This document shows positions 25,832 to 35,844 of a DNA stretch of 64,000 nucleotides, in pieces. The position numbers and the translations under genes are program-made. Location of the stretch: assembly GCF_042680125.1 (NCBI RefSeq), contig NZ_JBHTNY010000012.1. One strand, given 5' to 3'. The stretch comes from Robinsoniella peoriensis (GTDB lineage: Bacteria > Bacillota > Clostridia > Lachnospirales > Lachnospiraceae). Position 1 is the stretch's first letter. Each line of letters opens with the position of its first letter. The notes under the pieces are model-generated. The model had not been told where the DNA came from, did not search any database, and saw only the letters and a list, made by a program, of their open reading frames with translations.

Positions 25832-28435
25832 CTACTTGATTACTTCACCGGTCACTTTTACATGTGCAGCCAGCTGGTCATTTTCAACATCCAGCACGAT
25901 AGTATCTTCTGCGCCTACGCTGCCGGAGAGAATTAACTTCGCTGCCAGTGTCTCTACGTTCTTCTGTAAGAATCGTTTTAATGGCCTTGCCCCGTAGATT
26001 GGGTCATAACCGCCTTCTATAATATATTCTTTCGCATCATCTGTCAACTCCAGGCGAATTTCCTGGTCTGCCAGACGTTTGTTCAGATCCGCCATCATAA
26101 GGGTTACAATGCTTCCAATATCAGCTTTTGTCAGGGGCTTAAACATAATGATCTCATCCAGTCGGTTTAAGAATTCCGGACGGAAGTGATTGCGCAGGTC
26201 ATTCATTACCATTTCTTCGCTTTGCTCATTAACCTCGCCCTGTTCATTAATCCCTTCCAGAAGATAAGCCGAGCCAATATTTGATGTCATTATTAATATG
26301 GTATTTTTGAAATCAACTGTTCTTCCCTGGGAATCGGTAATACGTCCATCATCCAGTACCTGGAGTAATACGTTGAACACATCTGGATGTGCCTTTTCAA
26401 TTTCATCAAACAAGACTACCGAGTACGGTTTCCTGCGCACTGCTTCTGTCAGCTGCCCGCCCTCTTCGTATCCTACATATCCCGGAGGCGCTCCGATTAA
26501 TCTGGAAACGGAGTATTTCTCCATATATTCACTCATATCGATTCGCACCATGTTCTGCTCATCGTCAAACAGGCTTGCCGCAAGGGCTTTTGCAAGTTCT
26601 GTCTTACCTACACCGGTAGGTCCCAGGAATAAGAAGGAACCAATCGGTTTTGTGGGATCCTTAATTCCTGCTTTTGAACGGATAATGGCATCGGTTACTT
26701 TGTTTACTCCGTCATCCTGTCCGATCACTCTGTGATGCAGTTCTTCATCCAGATTCAGGATCTTGCTTCGCTCACCTTCCGTCAGCTTAGCTACCGGGAT
26801 TCCGGTCCATCTGGATATAATTCTGGCGATCTCCTCATCCGTAACGCTTTCACGAACCAATGCAAGCTCCTGGCTCTTTACCCGTTCTTCCTCAATACTT
26901 AACTGTTCCTGCAATTTTGGCAGTTCCCCATACTGCAGTTCAGCCGCACGATTCAGGTTATAATCCCGTTTCGCCATTTCAATTTCTTTGTTCAGATTTT
27001 CAATCTGCTCACGCAGTCCGGATAAATTTTCCACCGAATGCTTTTCATTATCCCACTGGGCTTTTTTGCTGCTGAAATTATCCCGCAGTTCCGCCAGTTC
27101 TTTTTGCAGGTTCTCTAAACGGTCCTGACTTAATTTATCTGTCTCCTTTTTCAATGCAGCTTCTTCAATTTCCATCTGCATAATTTTTCTTTGAAGCTCA
27201 TCCAGCTCTGCAGGCATGGAATCCAGTTCCGTCTTAATCAAAGCACAGGCTTCATCTACCAGATCAATGGCTTTATCCGGTAAAAAACGGTCAGATATAT
27301 ACCGGTGGGACAATGTTGCTGCAGCGACTAAAGAACTGTCTGTAATTTTTACTCCGTGGAAAACCTCGTAGCGCTCTTTTAATCCCCTTAAAATTGAAAT
27401 GGTATCTTCTACTGTTGGCTCATCTACCATTACCGGCTGGAAACGGCGTTCCAGTGCCGCATCCTTTTCAATATACTTGCGGTATTCATCCAATGTGGTC
27501 GCACCGATACAGTGCAGTTCTCCTCTTGCCAGCATTGGTTTTAACATGTTTCCGGCATCCATTGCGCCATCTGTCTTACCGGCACCCACAATCAGATGAA
27601 GTTCATCGATAAACAGGATGATCTGTCCTTCACTTTTCTTCACTTCCTCCAGTACGGCCTTTAAACGCTCTTCAAACTCCCCGCGGTACTTGGCACCTGC
27701 AACAAGAGCTCCCATATCCAGAGAGAAGATCTTCTTATCCTTTAATCCTTCCGGAACATCCCCCCGGACGATACGCTGTGCCAGTCCTTCCACGACTGCA
27801 GTTTTACCAACACCCGGTTCTCCGATCAGCACCGGATTGTTTTTTGTCTTACGGGACAGGATACGGACTACATTCCGGATCTCACTGTCACGCCCGATTA
27901 CCGGGTCCAGCTTCTGGTCTCTTGCTTTCTCTACCAGATCCTGACCGTATTTATTCAAGGTATCATAAGTTGCTTCCGGGTTATCACTGACAACTCTCTG
28001 GTTACCCCTTACCGTTGACAATGCCTGAAGGAAACGGTCTCTTGTAATCCCGTATTCCTTAAACAGCGCCTTCACGCCATCATTGGGATGTTTCAGCAAT
28101 GCAAGGAACAAATGCTCCACGGATACATACTCGTCTCCCATGGCTTTTGCTTCATCTTCCGCACTAATCAGGACCTTATTCAATTTCTGTCCGATAAAAA
28201 GCTGTCCGCCGGAAACTTTTGGACGCTTATTCAAAGCATTTTCCAGATTTCCAGCAAAATGTTCCTTGTTAATTTCCATCTTCTCAATTAATTTGAGAAT
28301 CAGACTGTCTTCCTGATTTAATAAACTATATAGTAAGTGTTCCTGCTCTATTTCCTGATTTCCATATTCATAAGCCACTTTTTCCAGGTCATTAACTGCC
28401 TGTAAAGATTTCTGCGTAAATTTATTAATGTTCAT
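25832..28435 (-). CDS. clpB: ClpB-type ATP-dependent chaperone (disaggregase)
   Basis: Hexameric cytoplasmic AAA+ disaggregase, about 867 residues, normal length. It has an N-terminal Clp_N double repeat, a first ATPase domain (Walker A GEPGVGKTAV near 205; FIDELH), the long ClpB-specific coiled-coil middle region (about 410-530), a second ATPase domain (GPTGVGKTEL near 605, DEIEKAHPDV) and the C-terminal D2-small domain. The open frame starts with a TTG at 28441; AGGAGG seven bases before ATG 28435 favours the latter. No CIRCE or CtsR operator was seen upstream. DUF4250 follows. Confidence 0.95.
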   Translation of the reverse strand: MNINKFTQKSLQAVNDLEKVAYEYGNQEIEQEHLLYSLLNQEDSLILKLIEKMEINKEHFAGNLENALNKRPKVSGGQLFIGQKLNKVLISAEDEAKAMGDEYVSVEHLFLALLKHPNDGVKALFKEYGITRDRFLQALSTVRGNQRVVSDNPEATYDTLNKYGQDLVEKARDQKLDPVIGRDSEIRNVVRILSRKTKNNPVLIGEPGVGKTAVVEGLAQRIVRGDVPEGLKDKKIFSLDMGALVAGAKYRGEFEERLKAVLEEVKKSEGQIILFIDELHLIVGAGKTDGAMDAGNMLKPMLARGELHCIGATTLDEYRKYIEKDAALERRFQPVMVDEPTVEDTISILRGLKERYEVFHGVKITDSSLVAAATLSHRYISDRFLPDKAIDLVDEACALIKTELDSMPAELDELQRKIMQMEIEEAALKKETDKLSQDRLENLQKELAELRDNFSSKKAQWDNEKHSVENLSGLREQIENLNKEIEMAKRDYNLNRAAELQYGELPKLQEQLSIEEERVKSQELALVRESVTDEEIARIISRWTGIPVAKLTEGERSKILNLDEELHHRVIGQDDGVNKVTDAIIRSKAGIKDPTKPIGSFLFLGPTGVGKTELAKALAASLFDDEQNMVRIDMSEYMEKYSVSRLIGAPPGYVGYEEGGQLTEAVRRKPYSVVLFDEIEKAHPDVFNVLLQVLDDGRITDSQGRTVDFKNTILIMTSNIGSAYLLEGINEQGEVNEQSEEMVMNDLRNHFRPEFLNRLDEIIMFKPLTKADIGSIVTLMMADLNKRLADQEIRLELTDDAKEYIIEGGYDPIYGARPLKRFLQKNVETLAAKLILSGSVGAEDTIVLDVENDQLAAHVKVTGEVIK

Positions 28436-28503
28436 ATTCAAACCTCCTCATCACATTCATTTGCAGACAGCTGAATTTCTTTGTTTCTGTCTGTTCTATA
28501 ACT

Positions 28504-28531
28504 ACTATAACATACATTTTCAAAATTGCAA
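28504..28531 (-). promoter_or_regulatory. Putative clpB promoter (SigA-type)
   Basis: On the minus strand -35 TTGCAA (28526-28531) and extended -10 TGTTATAGT (hexamer 28504-28509) are separated by 16 bases, about 70 bases before the clpB start. Confidence 0.6.
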
Positions 28532-28621
28532 GTACTTTTTTAAATATTTATGAAGTATTTTTTGAAAAACGGTAAATGCTAAAAAGAGAAATTGAAGACT
28601 ACGAATATGGGAGGTTTTAAA

Positions 28622-29617
28622 ATGTATCCTGATAAAATCTATTATGAACCGGATGTACTGAATTATCCTCTGGGTCAGGAGTTAAAAGACAAATATGCTG
28701 CTGTACCCTGGATCGAAATAGAAAGCCACAATAAAATTGACGAACTGCGCAGTAATGAAAATTCACAGTTCGCCAATATGAAACGCCATTTAATTATCGG
28801 AACCAGAAAAACCCATAAATATGTACCGAACCAAAAAGTCTCAGATTACCTGGTCCCCTATACTTCGTCCGGCTGCAGTGCCATGTGTCTATACTGTTAT
28901 CTGGTCTGTAATTATAATAAATGCTCGTATCTGAGACTTTTTGTAAACCGGGAAAAAATGATGGAACGACTGATAAAATCCGCTTCTTCCTCTGAACAGG
29001 AATTAACCTTTGAGATTGGAAGCAACAGCGATCTTGTCCTTGAAAATACCATAACCAATAACCTGGAGTGGACCATACCCGCATTTACCGCTCAGCCAAG
29101 AGGGTATCTCACCTTTCCAACAAAGTTTGATATGGTGGATCCTCTTCTTGACCTGCCCCATAAAGGCAGGGTAATCTTCCGTATGAGCCTGAACCCCCAG
29201 GAGATTATCAGTAAAATTGAGATTGGTACTTCTTCATTAAAGCGCCGGGTCCAGGCACTAAATAAAATGTGTGATGCCGGTTATAAAGTGGGAATATTGT
29301 TTGCTCCTATTATACTCGTTGACGACTGGAAAAAAATATACACAGAGTTTTTTACACAGCTTGCCGATACGCTTTCGGATAAAGTGAAAAAAGAAGCTTT
29401 TATCGAAATTATTTTTATGACTTACAGTTTTGTTCACCGTGCAATCAATGCCGAAGCATTTCCAAGCTCGCCTGATTTGTACAGTAAAGAAAACATGACC
29501 GGCAGAGGCAGAGGAAAGTACTGTTATCAGACATCTCTTCGAACGGAAGGTGAAAGTTTCCTAAGGGAACAGATCGCAGATACGTTGGGAGATATGCCGA
29601 TTTTGTATGTGGTTTAG
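28622..29617 (+). CDS. splB: Spore photoproduct lyase (radical SAM DNA repair enzyme)
   Basis: Radical SAM enzyme that reverses the spore photoproduct (thymine dimer analogue) in germinating spores. The [4Fe-4S] motif CSAMCLYC (C85, C89, C92 from this start, CX3CX2C) lies in PYTSSGCSAMCLYCYLV. Other family segments are FEIGSNSDLVLENT and RMSLNPQEIISKIEIGTSS. A ggaggt ribosome site precedes ATG 28622; the frame is open from a TTG at 28592, which is less likely. The 331-residue length fits the family. It implies the organism forms spores. It lies divergently from clpB. Confidence 0.93.
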   Translation: MYPDKIYYEPDVLNYPLGQELKDKYAAVPWIEIESHNKIDELRSNENSQFANMKRHLIIGTRKTHKYVPNQKVSDYLVPYTSSGCSAMCLYCYLVCNYNKCSYLRLFVNREKMMERLIKSASSSEQELTFEIGSNSDLVLENTITNNLEWTIPAFTAQPRGYLTFPTKFDMVDPLLDLPHKGRVIFRMSLNPQEIISKIEIGTSSLKRRVQALNKMCDAGYKVGILFAPIILVDDWKKIYTEFFTQLADTLSDKVKKEAFIEIIFMTYSFVHRAINAEAFPSSPDLYSKENMTGRGRGKYCYQTSLRTEGESFLREQIADTLGDMPILYVV

Positions 29618-29676
29618 ATCCAGATAGCCCTCTGCAATAATATCTTTATATATTAAAAGTTCAAATCATAAAATCC

Positions 29677-29715
29677 AAAAAGCTTATGCTGCATTGCACA
29701 GCATAAGCTTTTCTT
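29677..29715. terminator. Bidirectional terminator between splB and the glycosidase gene
   Basis: A 13-bp stem (AAAAGCTTATGCT/AGCATAAGCTTTT) has T-rich tails on both strands. It lies between convergent genes and touches the stop codon of the minus-strand glycosidase. Confidence 0.85.
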
Positions 29716-31412
29716 TACTTCTCCAGATAATCTCTGATCAATATCATAAATACACTTGCCGTCCACGTAAATCCGGAATCCCTTAGTCCATGCCCGTCAA
29801 TGGCGCTGTAATTTTCAAAAAATCCTTCAGATGCACACATATCGCAAAACCGCCGTGCGTTTAATACTGCCTCTTCTTTTCGCCCGTTTGCCATTAATGC
29901 TTCGGTCATGATATAGGCAGTTGGCGGCCATATTGCCCCCCTCCAGTATCCGTCTTCTACAAAGTAAGGACTGTCAACAGGCTCCGACGCTATGCCGTAG
30001 TCCGTTATAAAGTTCTTTTCTTTCAGAAGTTCTTCCAGCATTCTTTCCCGTATCTCGGCGGGGAGCTTTTCTCCCAGAATAAGGGGAACATACAGAAGAA
30101 GGGAATCACATTCCACTGTTTTATTATCCGGTACTTTAATTGCCTTCATGTGATTATTTTCTACAAAAAGCGCTAACATTTTTTGCAGCAGTTCCTCACT
30201 TTTTTTCTTCCAGACGTCTGCTTCCTCAATGAGTCCCAGCTCTAGTGCAGTATCTGCAAGAAAATCCAGTTGGATTATCAGCCATGCCGATAGGTCTGGT
30301 GCTTTTACAGGTACTCCCAGGCGAAAAGCTGTGCTGTTGTCCCACCCGGAATCATTTCCATGATGATAGACAGGAATACCGTCTATATTCCCTCTGTAAT
30401 CAAACCACCACTTCGTAAAACGGACAACCGAATCATATATTTTCCTAAGAATATCCATACCGGGTCTTTGGATTTTGAACATTCTTTTTAAGATAAATCC
30501 CTGAACCGGAGGCTTTACAAAGGTACATACATATGCTCTTGCATGAAACGCGTCGGGGTAGGAACCGTCCTTTTCCTGCATTTCAGCAATCGCCAGAAAT
30601 TGGTCATACGCAAGGACCGGATCTTTGTCCATCATGGCAAGGGCATTAAATGTATAATCCCAGCTCCAAACCATATTCATTTTATTTTTCGTCATTAACA
30701 TAACCGGATATTTTACATATCCTTCCGGCCTCACTACACTGTGCCAGCTAATGTAGGCAGCCAACTCCATGGAATCTTTGTATTTTTCAATGCCCGTGTG
30801 AAAATGTTTTTTAAAATCTTCGAATGCAGTTTCTACATTCAGCAGATTTTGTTCATAAGTAAGATTCTGTGGTTTGCGGTAACTTAACCCCGCCAGTGTC
30901 AATTTCATTTCGAATTCACCCGTTTTATCGGGATGAATGAGTACTTTTATATTTTCACATCTTGTTCCCTCTTCGGACCACACGGAATCATCACTGATAC
31001 TTCCCCTGATCATTTCTATGATAACAGATGCATCATTTCCCGCTATTTCCCAGCTTCCTGTTTCATGGTGCATCACACGGTCACACATCAAACCGAACAT
31101 TTTCGTTTTTGTGATCATAATATCCGTGCTGCCCTTTAAATGTACCGTATCTTCATTTTGAAAACAAATTTGATAGCCCTGTCCACCGGCGCTTACCTTT
31201 AACTGGACAGGTGTAGCTTCTATGTCTCCGGCAACCGGCACTCCCTCCTGATTCAGCATCACAATAGGGTATGTCTCCTGTTCATTAAACATGCCATAGA
31301 GAATGCGCAGAGCCAGATGATCCTGATAAACACCTTCCCCATCTCTTGGATAAGAAAATGCAAGGTAAGATCCATAGCAGCTGAATGGTACTGTATTGAT
31401 ATCGAAATTCAT
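29715..31412 (-). CDS. Six-hairpin glycoside hydrolase (GH63/MGH1-like)
   Basis: Cytoplasmic (no signal peptide) alpha/alpha-barrel glycosidase of 565 residues. An N-terminal beta-sandwich (about 1-200) precedes a six-hairpin domain with WSWDYTFNALAMM, NDSGWDNSTAF and EDGYWRGAIWPPTAYI, typical of GH63/GH37/trehalase-like enzymes. It is the last gene of a transporter operon under a LacI-type regulator, so it probably hydrolyses an imported oligosaccharide. Linkage and sugar cannot be told from the motifs. Confidence in clan is high, in exact family moderate. Confidence 0.8.
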   Translation of the reverse strand: MNFDINTVPFSCYGSYLAFSYPRDGEGVYQDHLALRILYGMFNEQETYPIVMLNQEGVPVAGDIEATPVQLKVSAGGQGYQICFQNEDTVHLKGSTDIMITKTKMFGLMCDRVMHHETGSWEIAGNDASVIIEMIRGSISDDSVWSEEGTRCENIKVLIHPDKTGEFEMKLTLAGLSYRKPQNLTYEQNLLNVETAFEDFKKHFHTGIEKYKDSMELAAYISWHSVVRPEGYVKYPVMLMTKNKMNMVWSWDYTFNALAMMDKDPVLAYDQFLAIAEMQEKDGSYPDAFHARAYVCTFVKPPVQGFILKRMFKIQRPGMDILRKIYDSVVRFTKWWFDYRGNIDGIPVYHHGNDSGWDNSTAFRLGVPVKAPDLSAWLIIQLDFLADTALELGLIEEADVWKKKSEELLQKMLALFVENNHMKAIKVPDNKTVECDSLLLYVPLILGEKLPAEIRERMLEELLKEKNFITDYGIASEPVDSPYFVEDGYWRGAIWPPTAYIMTEALMANGRKEEAVLNARRFCDMCASEGFFENYSAIDGHGLRDSGFTWTASVFMILIRDYLEK

Positions 31413-31464
31413 AAGTTATCTCTCCTGATTTGTATTATTTTTCGTGTTCTTGCCCATGGTGTGA

Positions 31465-32298
31465 TCATCCCTTTACACCGGATGCCGCTATACTTTCCTG
31501 CACCTGTTCCTGCGCAAATGCATAGAGTATAATTCCCGGAAGCACAACTACCGTGAGTGCAGCAAAGAGCTTGGTGTAATCATAGGAAAATGCTTCATTG
31601 AAAAACTGCAGTGCCAGGGGTAATGTCCTGTTTAAATCCGAAGATGTAAGCAATGAAGCATAAAAATACTCATTCCAATTATTTAAAAACATCAATATTC
31701 CTGCTGTAGCCAGTCCACTTTTAGCCAGTGGCAGATTAATTTTCCAGAATATTCTAAAGAATCCGGCTCCCTCAATTGCCGCTGCTTCATCCAGGGACTT
31801 GGGTATTGACATGAATGTAGATTTTAAAATAAACATGGACATAGCAAGTCCTGCCGATAGGTACACCAGGGCTACTCCCCATATGTTGTCGTATAGGTTT
31901 AAGTTCATGATCAAGGAAAAGATTGGCTGTGCCTTCGACTGCGCCGGTACCAATAAGGTGATGGTAAACAATGCAAATATAAAATTTCTCCCGGGGAATT
32001 TATATTTCGCGATTACATATCCTCCCATGGCAAAAATAATAAGTGATAATCCGGTGGAGGTAATGCAGATCAACAGTGAATTCAGGGCATACCTTAAAAA
32101 ATTATATTTTTCAAATAAATAGGCAAATGCATCAAAGCTGATACTGGTGGGTAGTGAAAAGGGACTCCCCAGGATCTGTGCATTTGTTTTAAATGCAGAC
32201 ATGATAACCCATATAATCGGAAACACAGAAACGATAATTGTAAAAATCAATATTCCATATTCAAATATCTTAACGAGAACTTTTTTTACCTGTTTCAT
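31465..32298 (-). CDS. Carbohydrate ABC permease (MalG-type)
   Basis: Integral membrane subunit (277 residues, six spans) of a CUT1 oligosaccharide importer. The EAA-type loop IPKSLDEAAAIEGAGFFRIFWKI is present. It lies 11 bases after its MalF-type partner on the same strand. No ATPase gene is in this operon, so an ATPase encoded elsewhere must serve it. Confidence 0.9.
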   Translation of the reverse strand: MKQVKKVLVKIFEYGILIFTIIVSVFPIIWVIMSAFKTNAQILGSPFSLPTSISFDAFAYLFEKYNFLRYALNSLLICITSTGLSLIIFAMGGYVIAKYKFPGRNFIFALFTITLLVPAQSKAQPIFSLIMNLNLYDNIWGVALVYLSAGLAMSMFILKSTFMSIPKSLDEAAAIEGAGFFRIFWKINLPLAKSGLATAGILMFLNNWNEYFYASLLTSSDLNRTLPLALQFFNEAFSYDYTKLFAALTVVVLPGIILYAFAQEQVQESIAASGVKG

Positions 32299-32309
32299 GA
32301 TGTCCCTCC

Positions 32310-33200
32310 TTAATATGCGCTTTCGTTCATGCGAAATGCCTTGTTTACCAGCGCCAGAATTAAAAGTCCCAATATGAACATGACTACACCGTTGGCATTG
32401 GCATATCCATATTTCATATCACTGATGGATTTTACTAATATTATAGGAAGATTCATTGTATCATCCCCCGGACCTCCCGCTGTTGTCAGGGCGATCTGTT
32501 CATACATCGCAATTCGCGATGTGATGGAACAGATGATTCCTGTGCCTATGGCATTGCGGCAAAGCGGCAGGTGGATTCTTGTAATGATCTGCCATTTCGC
32601 AGCACCGTCTACTCGTGCGGCCTCATTCAATTCCTCCGGAATCGCCATAAGGTCATTTAATACAACCAGGGTTACGATTACCGCATAAAACAGCCAGGTT
32701 AATGTAACTGCCCAAAATGCATATGGTGACTGATAAAACCACTGAACCCCAAATTCAGGATCAAATTTACGAATGATATTATTTAATATACCCATATCGT
32801 TATTAAAGATAAACTTATAGATCAATGCCCATGCTGCTGCCGATATTACATTTGGAATCATAAACACCGTTCTTGTTACCTTCCACCCAAAAGGTTTCTG
32901 GAAAAGAATAAATGCTACCAGAACACCAAATCCCACGTGCAGTGTTCCTGCTATAATTGACCAGAACAACAGGTTTTTTAGTGCAATTAGAAACGTATCA
33001 CTGCCGATCATCTGCTTGTAATTATCCAGTCCTGCAAATACAGGGCTATTAAAACCATCCCACTTCGTAAAGGAAGTTACAAACACCGTTACTATGGGAG
33101 AAAGATAAAAAAATAAAAATATAAGAATTGAAGGTAATAAAAATAAATAAATCCATTTATAATTTCTTTTTTCCAATTTACTGACCTGTGCTTTTTTCAT
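32310..33200 (-). CDS. Carbohydrate ABC permease (MalF-type)
   Basis: Integral membrane subunit (296 residues) of a CUT1 importer. An initial span is IFLFFYLSPIVTVFVTSF and the EAA loop is AIPEELNEAARVDGAAKWQI. The frame is open from 33278 and would overlap the binding-protein gene. AGGAG nine bases before ATG 33200 supports the shorter start, which leaves a 38-base gap. It pairs with the MalG-type permease. Confidence 0.9.
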   Translation of the reverse strand: MKKAQVSKLEKRNYKWIYLFLLPSILIFLFFYLSPIVTVFVTSFTKWDGFNSPVFAGLDNYKQMIGSDTFLIALKNLLFWSIIAGTLHVGFGVLVAFILFQKPFGWKVTRTVFMIPNVISAAAWALIYKFIFNNDMGILNNIIRKFDPEFGVQWFYQSPYAFWAVTLTWLFYAVIVTLVVLNDLMAIPEELNEAARVDGAAKWQIITRIHLPLCRNAIGTGIICSITSRIAMYEQIALTTAGGPGDDTMNLPIILVKSISDMKYGYANANGVVMFILGLLILALVNKAFRMNESAY

Positions 33201-33238
33201 TGGACGCTTCTCCTTCTTCCCTGGTTTCACAATGCAGC

Positions 33239-34597
33239 CTACTTCGCTTCTTCTGCCTTTTTCGTTAATTCCTGACAAAACTGTTCCGGTGTTAAGGAAT
33301 TATCCGCTAATTTAGGCAGTAGTTTTCCAAATTCAATATCTGCAACAGAGGATGGCATAACATCATAGAGGGATACTGCATACTTTGTATTGTCGGTAAT
33401 ACTTGCAGAAAGCTGGGATAAGATCGGCGTTTCTTCCTGTTTTTTCTGGAAATCCTCTGAATATGTAATGGAAGGTGCCACTCCTCCTTCTGCCAGCATT
33501 AATGCTTCAATCTCTTCCTGGGAATCCCGGAATTCCAAAAATGCACATGCCAGTTCTTTTTCTTCCTCTGATGCTGTATTTGCTACCCAGAATTCTCCAT
33601 AGATCCTTGGATTTACCAGCGCAACATCACCCGGATAAATAGTTGCCTTCACATTTTTACCGTCAAACCCGTTACTCCACTTGTCTTTGGATGCTTCCTC
33701 AAATTCGGAGGACATCCAGGAACCATTACAGATTATAGAAGCATTGTTACTCATAAATGCATTTGCCGCATCAGCATACGCAGCGCCAATAGAATTCGAA
33801 GCCGCATTGGTCTGGAACAGTTTCTGCAATTCTGTTACTGAATTTACAATAGCCGGATCTGTATAATCATACAGTTTATCATCTGCATACTTCTGGATTA
33901 ATTCTATGCCGCCTTCCTGGCTGGCTACCAGGGCAGAAAGCAGCAGTCCTGTTGTCCATCCATTATCTGCAGTCTGGAACGCGAATTTATGATCTCCCAG
34001 TGATGCCAGAAATTCTTCCATAGACATATCCTTTATATCTTTCTCTCCCTGGTATAAGCTGCTGTTATAAAATAATCCTACCGGCTTCAGAACTGCGATA
34101 GGCATGCAGACTACTTTCCCATCCACAGTACAATATTCAATGGACTCCGGTACCAGATTCTTTTTAGTATCCGGATGACTGTTCAAAAATTCACTTAAAT
34201 CATAGGCCATGTCGTTGGCAACCGCTACATCTTTGAACCACTGCACATCAATTCCGCCAGATCCCGCTGAATGTACCAGCGCCGGAAGTTTCTTTTGCTG
34301 TGCCAGCTGTTTGATCTTCTCTGCATAAGATGCCTGCGGCACTTCTTCTATGTTAATCTTATATTTGCCTTCATATTTTTTATTAAACCGTTCCACTTCC
34401 GGCAGAAAAAACTTAGCACCTACATTTTCACCTGCCAGATAGGTTGGAATGGTGACTTCCACCACATCATCCGAAGAAGTTTTACTTTCCTGTAAATCCC
34501 CTGAATCGCCCGATGTACCTGTACTTCCACCACATCCGGACATTCCTAAAACCAGAACTGCTGCAGTCATTACCGAGATTACTTTTTTGAATTTCAT
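33239..34597 (-). CDS. Extracellular oligosaccharide-binding lipoprotein
   Basis: CUT1-type binding protein (452 residues, SBP_bac_1 family) with lipobox LGMSGC at about 17-22. Its mature region includes VTIPTYLAGENVGAKFFLPEVE and several aromatic ligand-site-like tryptophans (FQTADNGWTTGLLL, CNGSWMSSEF). It leads the operon binding protein, permease, permease, glycosidase. A perfect 16-base LacI-type palindrome lies 53 bases before its start. Ligand unknown; substrate specificity must match the six-hairpin glycosidase. Confidence 0.88.
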   Translation of the reverse strand: MKFKKVISVMTAAVLVLGMSGCGGSTGTSGDSGDLQESKTSSDDVVEVTIPTYLAGENVGAKFFLPEVERFNKKYEGKYKINIEEVPQASYAEKIKQLAQQKKLPALVHSAGSGGIDVQWFKDVAVANDMAYDLSEFLNSHPDTKKNLVPESIEYCTVDGKVVCMPIAVLKPVGLFYNSSLYQGEKDIKDMSMEEFLASLGDHKFAFQTADNGWTTGLLLSALVASQEGGIELIQKYADDKLYDYTDPAIVNSVTELQKLFQTNAASNSIGAAYADAANAFMSNNASIICNGSWMSSEFEEASKDKWSNGFDGKNVKATIYPGDVALVNPRIYGEFWVANTASEEEKELACAFLEFRDSQEEIEALMLAEGGVAPSITYSEDFQKKQEETPILSQLSASITDNTKYAVSLYDVMPSSVADIEFGKLLPKLADNSLTPEQFCQELTKKAEEAK

Positions 34598-34650
34598 ACC
34601 TTTTCCTCCTTATTGATTCTTTCATGCAATTACTTTACAGTTACATTTTT

Positions 34651-34666
34651 ACAAAAACGTTTTTGT
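34651..34666. promoter_or_regulatory. LacI-type operator before the transporter operon
   Basis: A perfect 16-base palindrome ACAAAAACGTTTTTGT with central CG, typical of LacI-family sites, lies upstream of the binding-protein gene. A near copy (35829-35844) lies before the regulator gene. Confidence 0.75.
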
Positions 34667-34675
34667 TAATATTTA

Positions 34676-34701
34676 TTTAAAAAGCAGGTCTTTAACCTAC
34701 T
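34676..34701 (-). terminator. Likely terminator of the lacI-type gene
   Basis: On the minus strand AGTAGGT and ACCTGCT form a 7-bp stem (one G-T pair), followed by TTTTTAAA. It lies between the regulator gene and the operator of the transporter operon. Confidence 0.5.
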
Positions 34702-34785
34702 TTAAAAATCTACCATCAATCATTTGCATACACACCGACAGCATAGTAATCCTTATCCGTCAAAAATGCTGCTTAAATCCTTTGT

Positions 34786-35805
34786 TTAAAGCCTTCTGAC
34801 ACTTTCACGCTCCAAGAGGGAATGGGGTACAATTACCGTTTTTTCTGTGGCATTCCCTTTTAAAATTCGATCCAGTAATTTCCCTGCTTCATATCCTTTC
34901 TGCATTACATTCTGATCGATTGTGGTAATTCTGGGCTCCACGTATCTACCGAAACTGATCCCATCATAGCCGGTAACCGAAAAATCTTCCGGAACTCTGT
35001 ATCCGCAATCGCGAATTGCCCTTGCAACTCCAAAAGCAGTGATATCACTCATACAGATAAATACTGATCCTGCATCTTGCCCCTTCTTTAATAACAATTC
35101 TTTGGTTTTTTCATATGCCTGGGTCTCAATAAAATTTGAATCGAGCACCGGAACGTCTTTTATGTTTATATTATTTTTCTTGAGTGCTTTACAAAATCCG
35201 CGATACCGCAGTTTGGCTACCATTGCCTGCTTTCTGCCGTAAACCAGAATCAGTTTTCTATGATTTCTGTCTATCACATACTGGGTTATTTCCTCGAATG
35301 CTCTTTCATCATCCGTGATCACGCTTCCAATCTGTTCTCCCTCCACCCGGATATCTACCGTGACACAAGGTATCTTGGAATCGCAAATGTTTTCCACATA
35401 CTTATCTGTAACTTTTAAGCCAAATAATAACGCTCCAGATAAACTAAATTCCCTGCAGAACTCTTCAAACCCTTTTACCTTTTGATCCTCTGAGCTGATT
35501 GCATATGTTGCAATGGATAACTGATGCCGGTTCATATAAGTATATGCCCCTTTAATCAGCGCCATTGTAAAGTCATCCGTCTGCTTCTCATCCAATAACC
35601 CGGAAGCAATCATAGCCACGTTTTTATTATTTTTAGAAGAAAGGTTCTTGGCACTTACATTTGGTGTATAACCCAGATCTGCTGAAATATCTTTAATTTT
35701 TTTCCTTGTCTTCTCGCTGACATCCGTATATCCATTTAAAGCTCTTGATACTGTGCCAACGGAGACTCCTGCCATTTTTGCCACATCCTTAATTGATGCT
35801 GCCAT
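34786..35805 (-). CDS. LacI-family transcription regulator
   Basis: 339-residue repressor. The N-terminal helix-turn-helix (SIKDVAKMAGVSVGTVSRALNG) and hinge are followed by a periplasmic-binding-like effector domain (to VTGYDGISFGRYVEPRITTIDQN). The frame opens at 35886, but the ATG at 35805 follows GGAGGG and starts right at the HTH. Palindromes of LacI type lie before this gene (autoregulation) and before the downstream transporter operon, so it likely represses both until an oligosaccharide-derived inducer binds. Confidence 0.92.
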   Translation of the reverse strand: MAASIKDVAKMAGVSVGTVSRALNGYTDVSEKTRKKIKDISADLGYTPNVSAKNLSSKNNKNVAMIASGLLDEKQTDDFTMALIKGAYTYMNRHQLSIATYAISSEDQKVKGFEEFCREFSLSGALLFGLKVTDKYVENICDSKIPCVTVDIRVEGEQIGSVITDDERAFEEITQYVIDRNHRKLILVYGRKQAMVAKLRYRGFCKALKKNNINIKDVPVLDSNFIETQAYEKTKELLLKKGQDAGSVFICMSDITAFGVARAIRDCGYRVPEDFSVTGYDGISFGRYVEPRITTIDQNVMQKGYEAGKLLDRILKGNATEKTVIVPHSLLERESVRRL

Positions 35806-35828
35806 AATATCACCCTCCGCTTTCTTTT

Positions 35829-35844
35829 CCGAAAACGTTTTTGT
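35829..35844. promoter_or_regulatory. LacI-type operator before the regulator gene
   Basis: CCGAAAACGTTTTTGT, central ACG core AAAACGTTTT, lies 23 bases before the lacI-type start. It matches the perfect palindrome at 34651-34666 at 14 of 16 positions. It suggests autoregulation. Confidence 0.7.

Noticed and set aside
28436..28591. CIRCE or CtsR operator before clpB
   Set aside because: No inverted TTAGCACTC pair and no GGTCAAA heptads were found in the gap.
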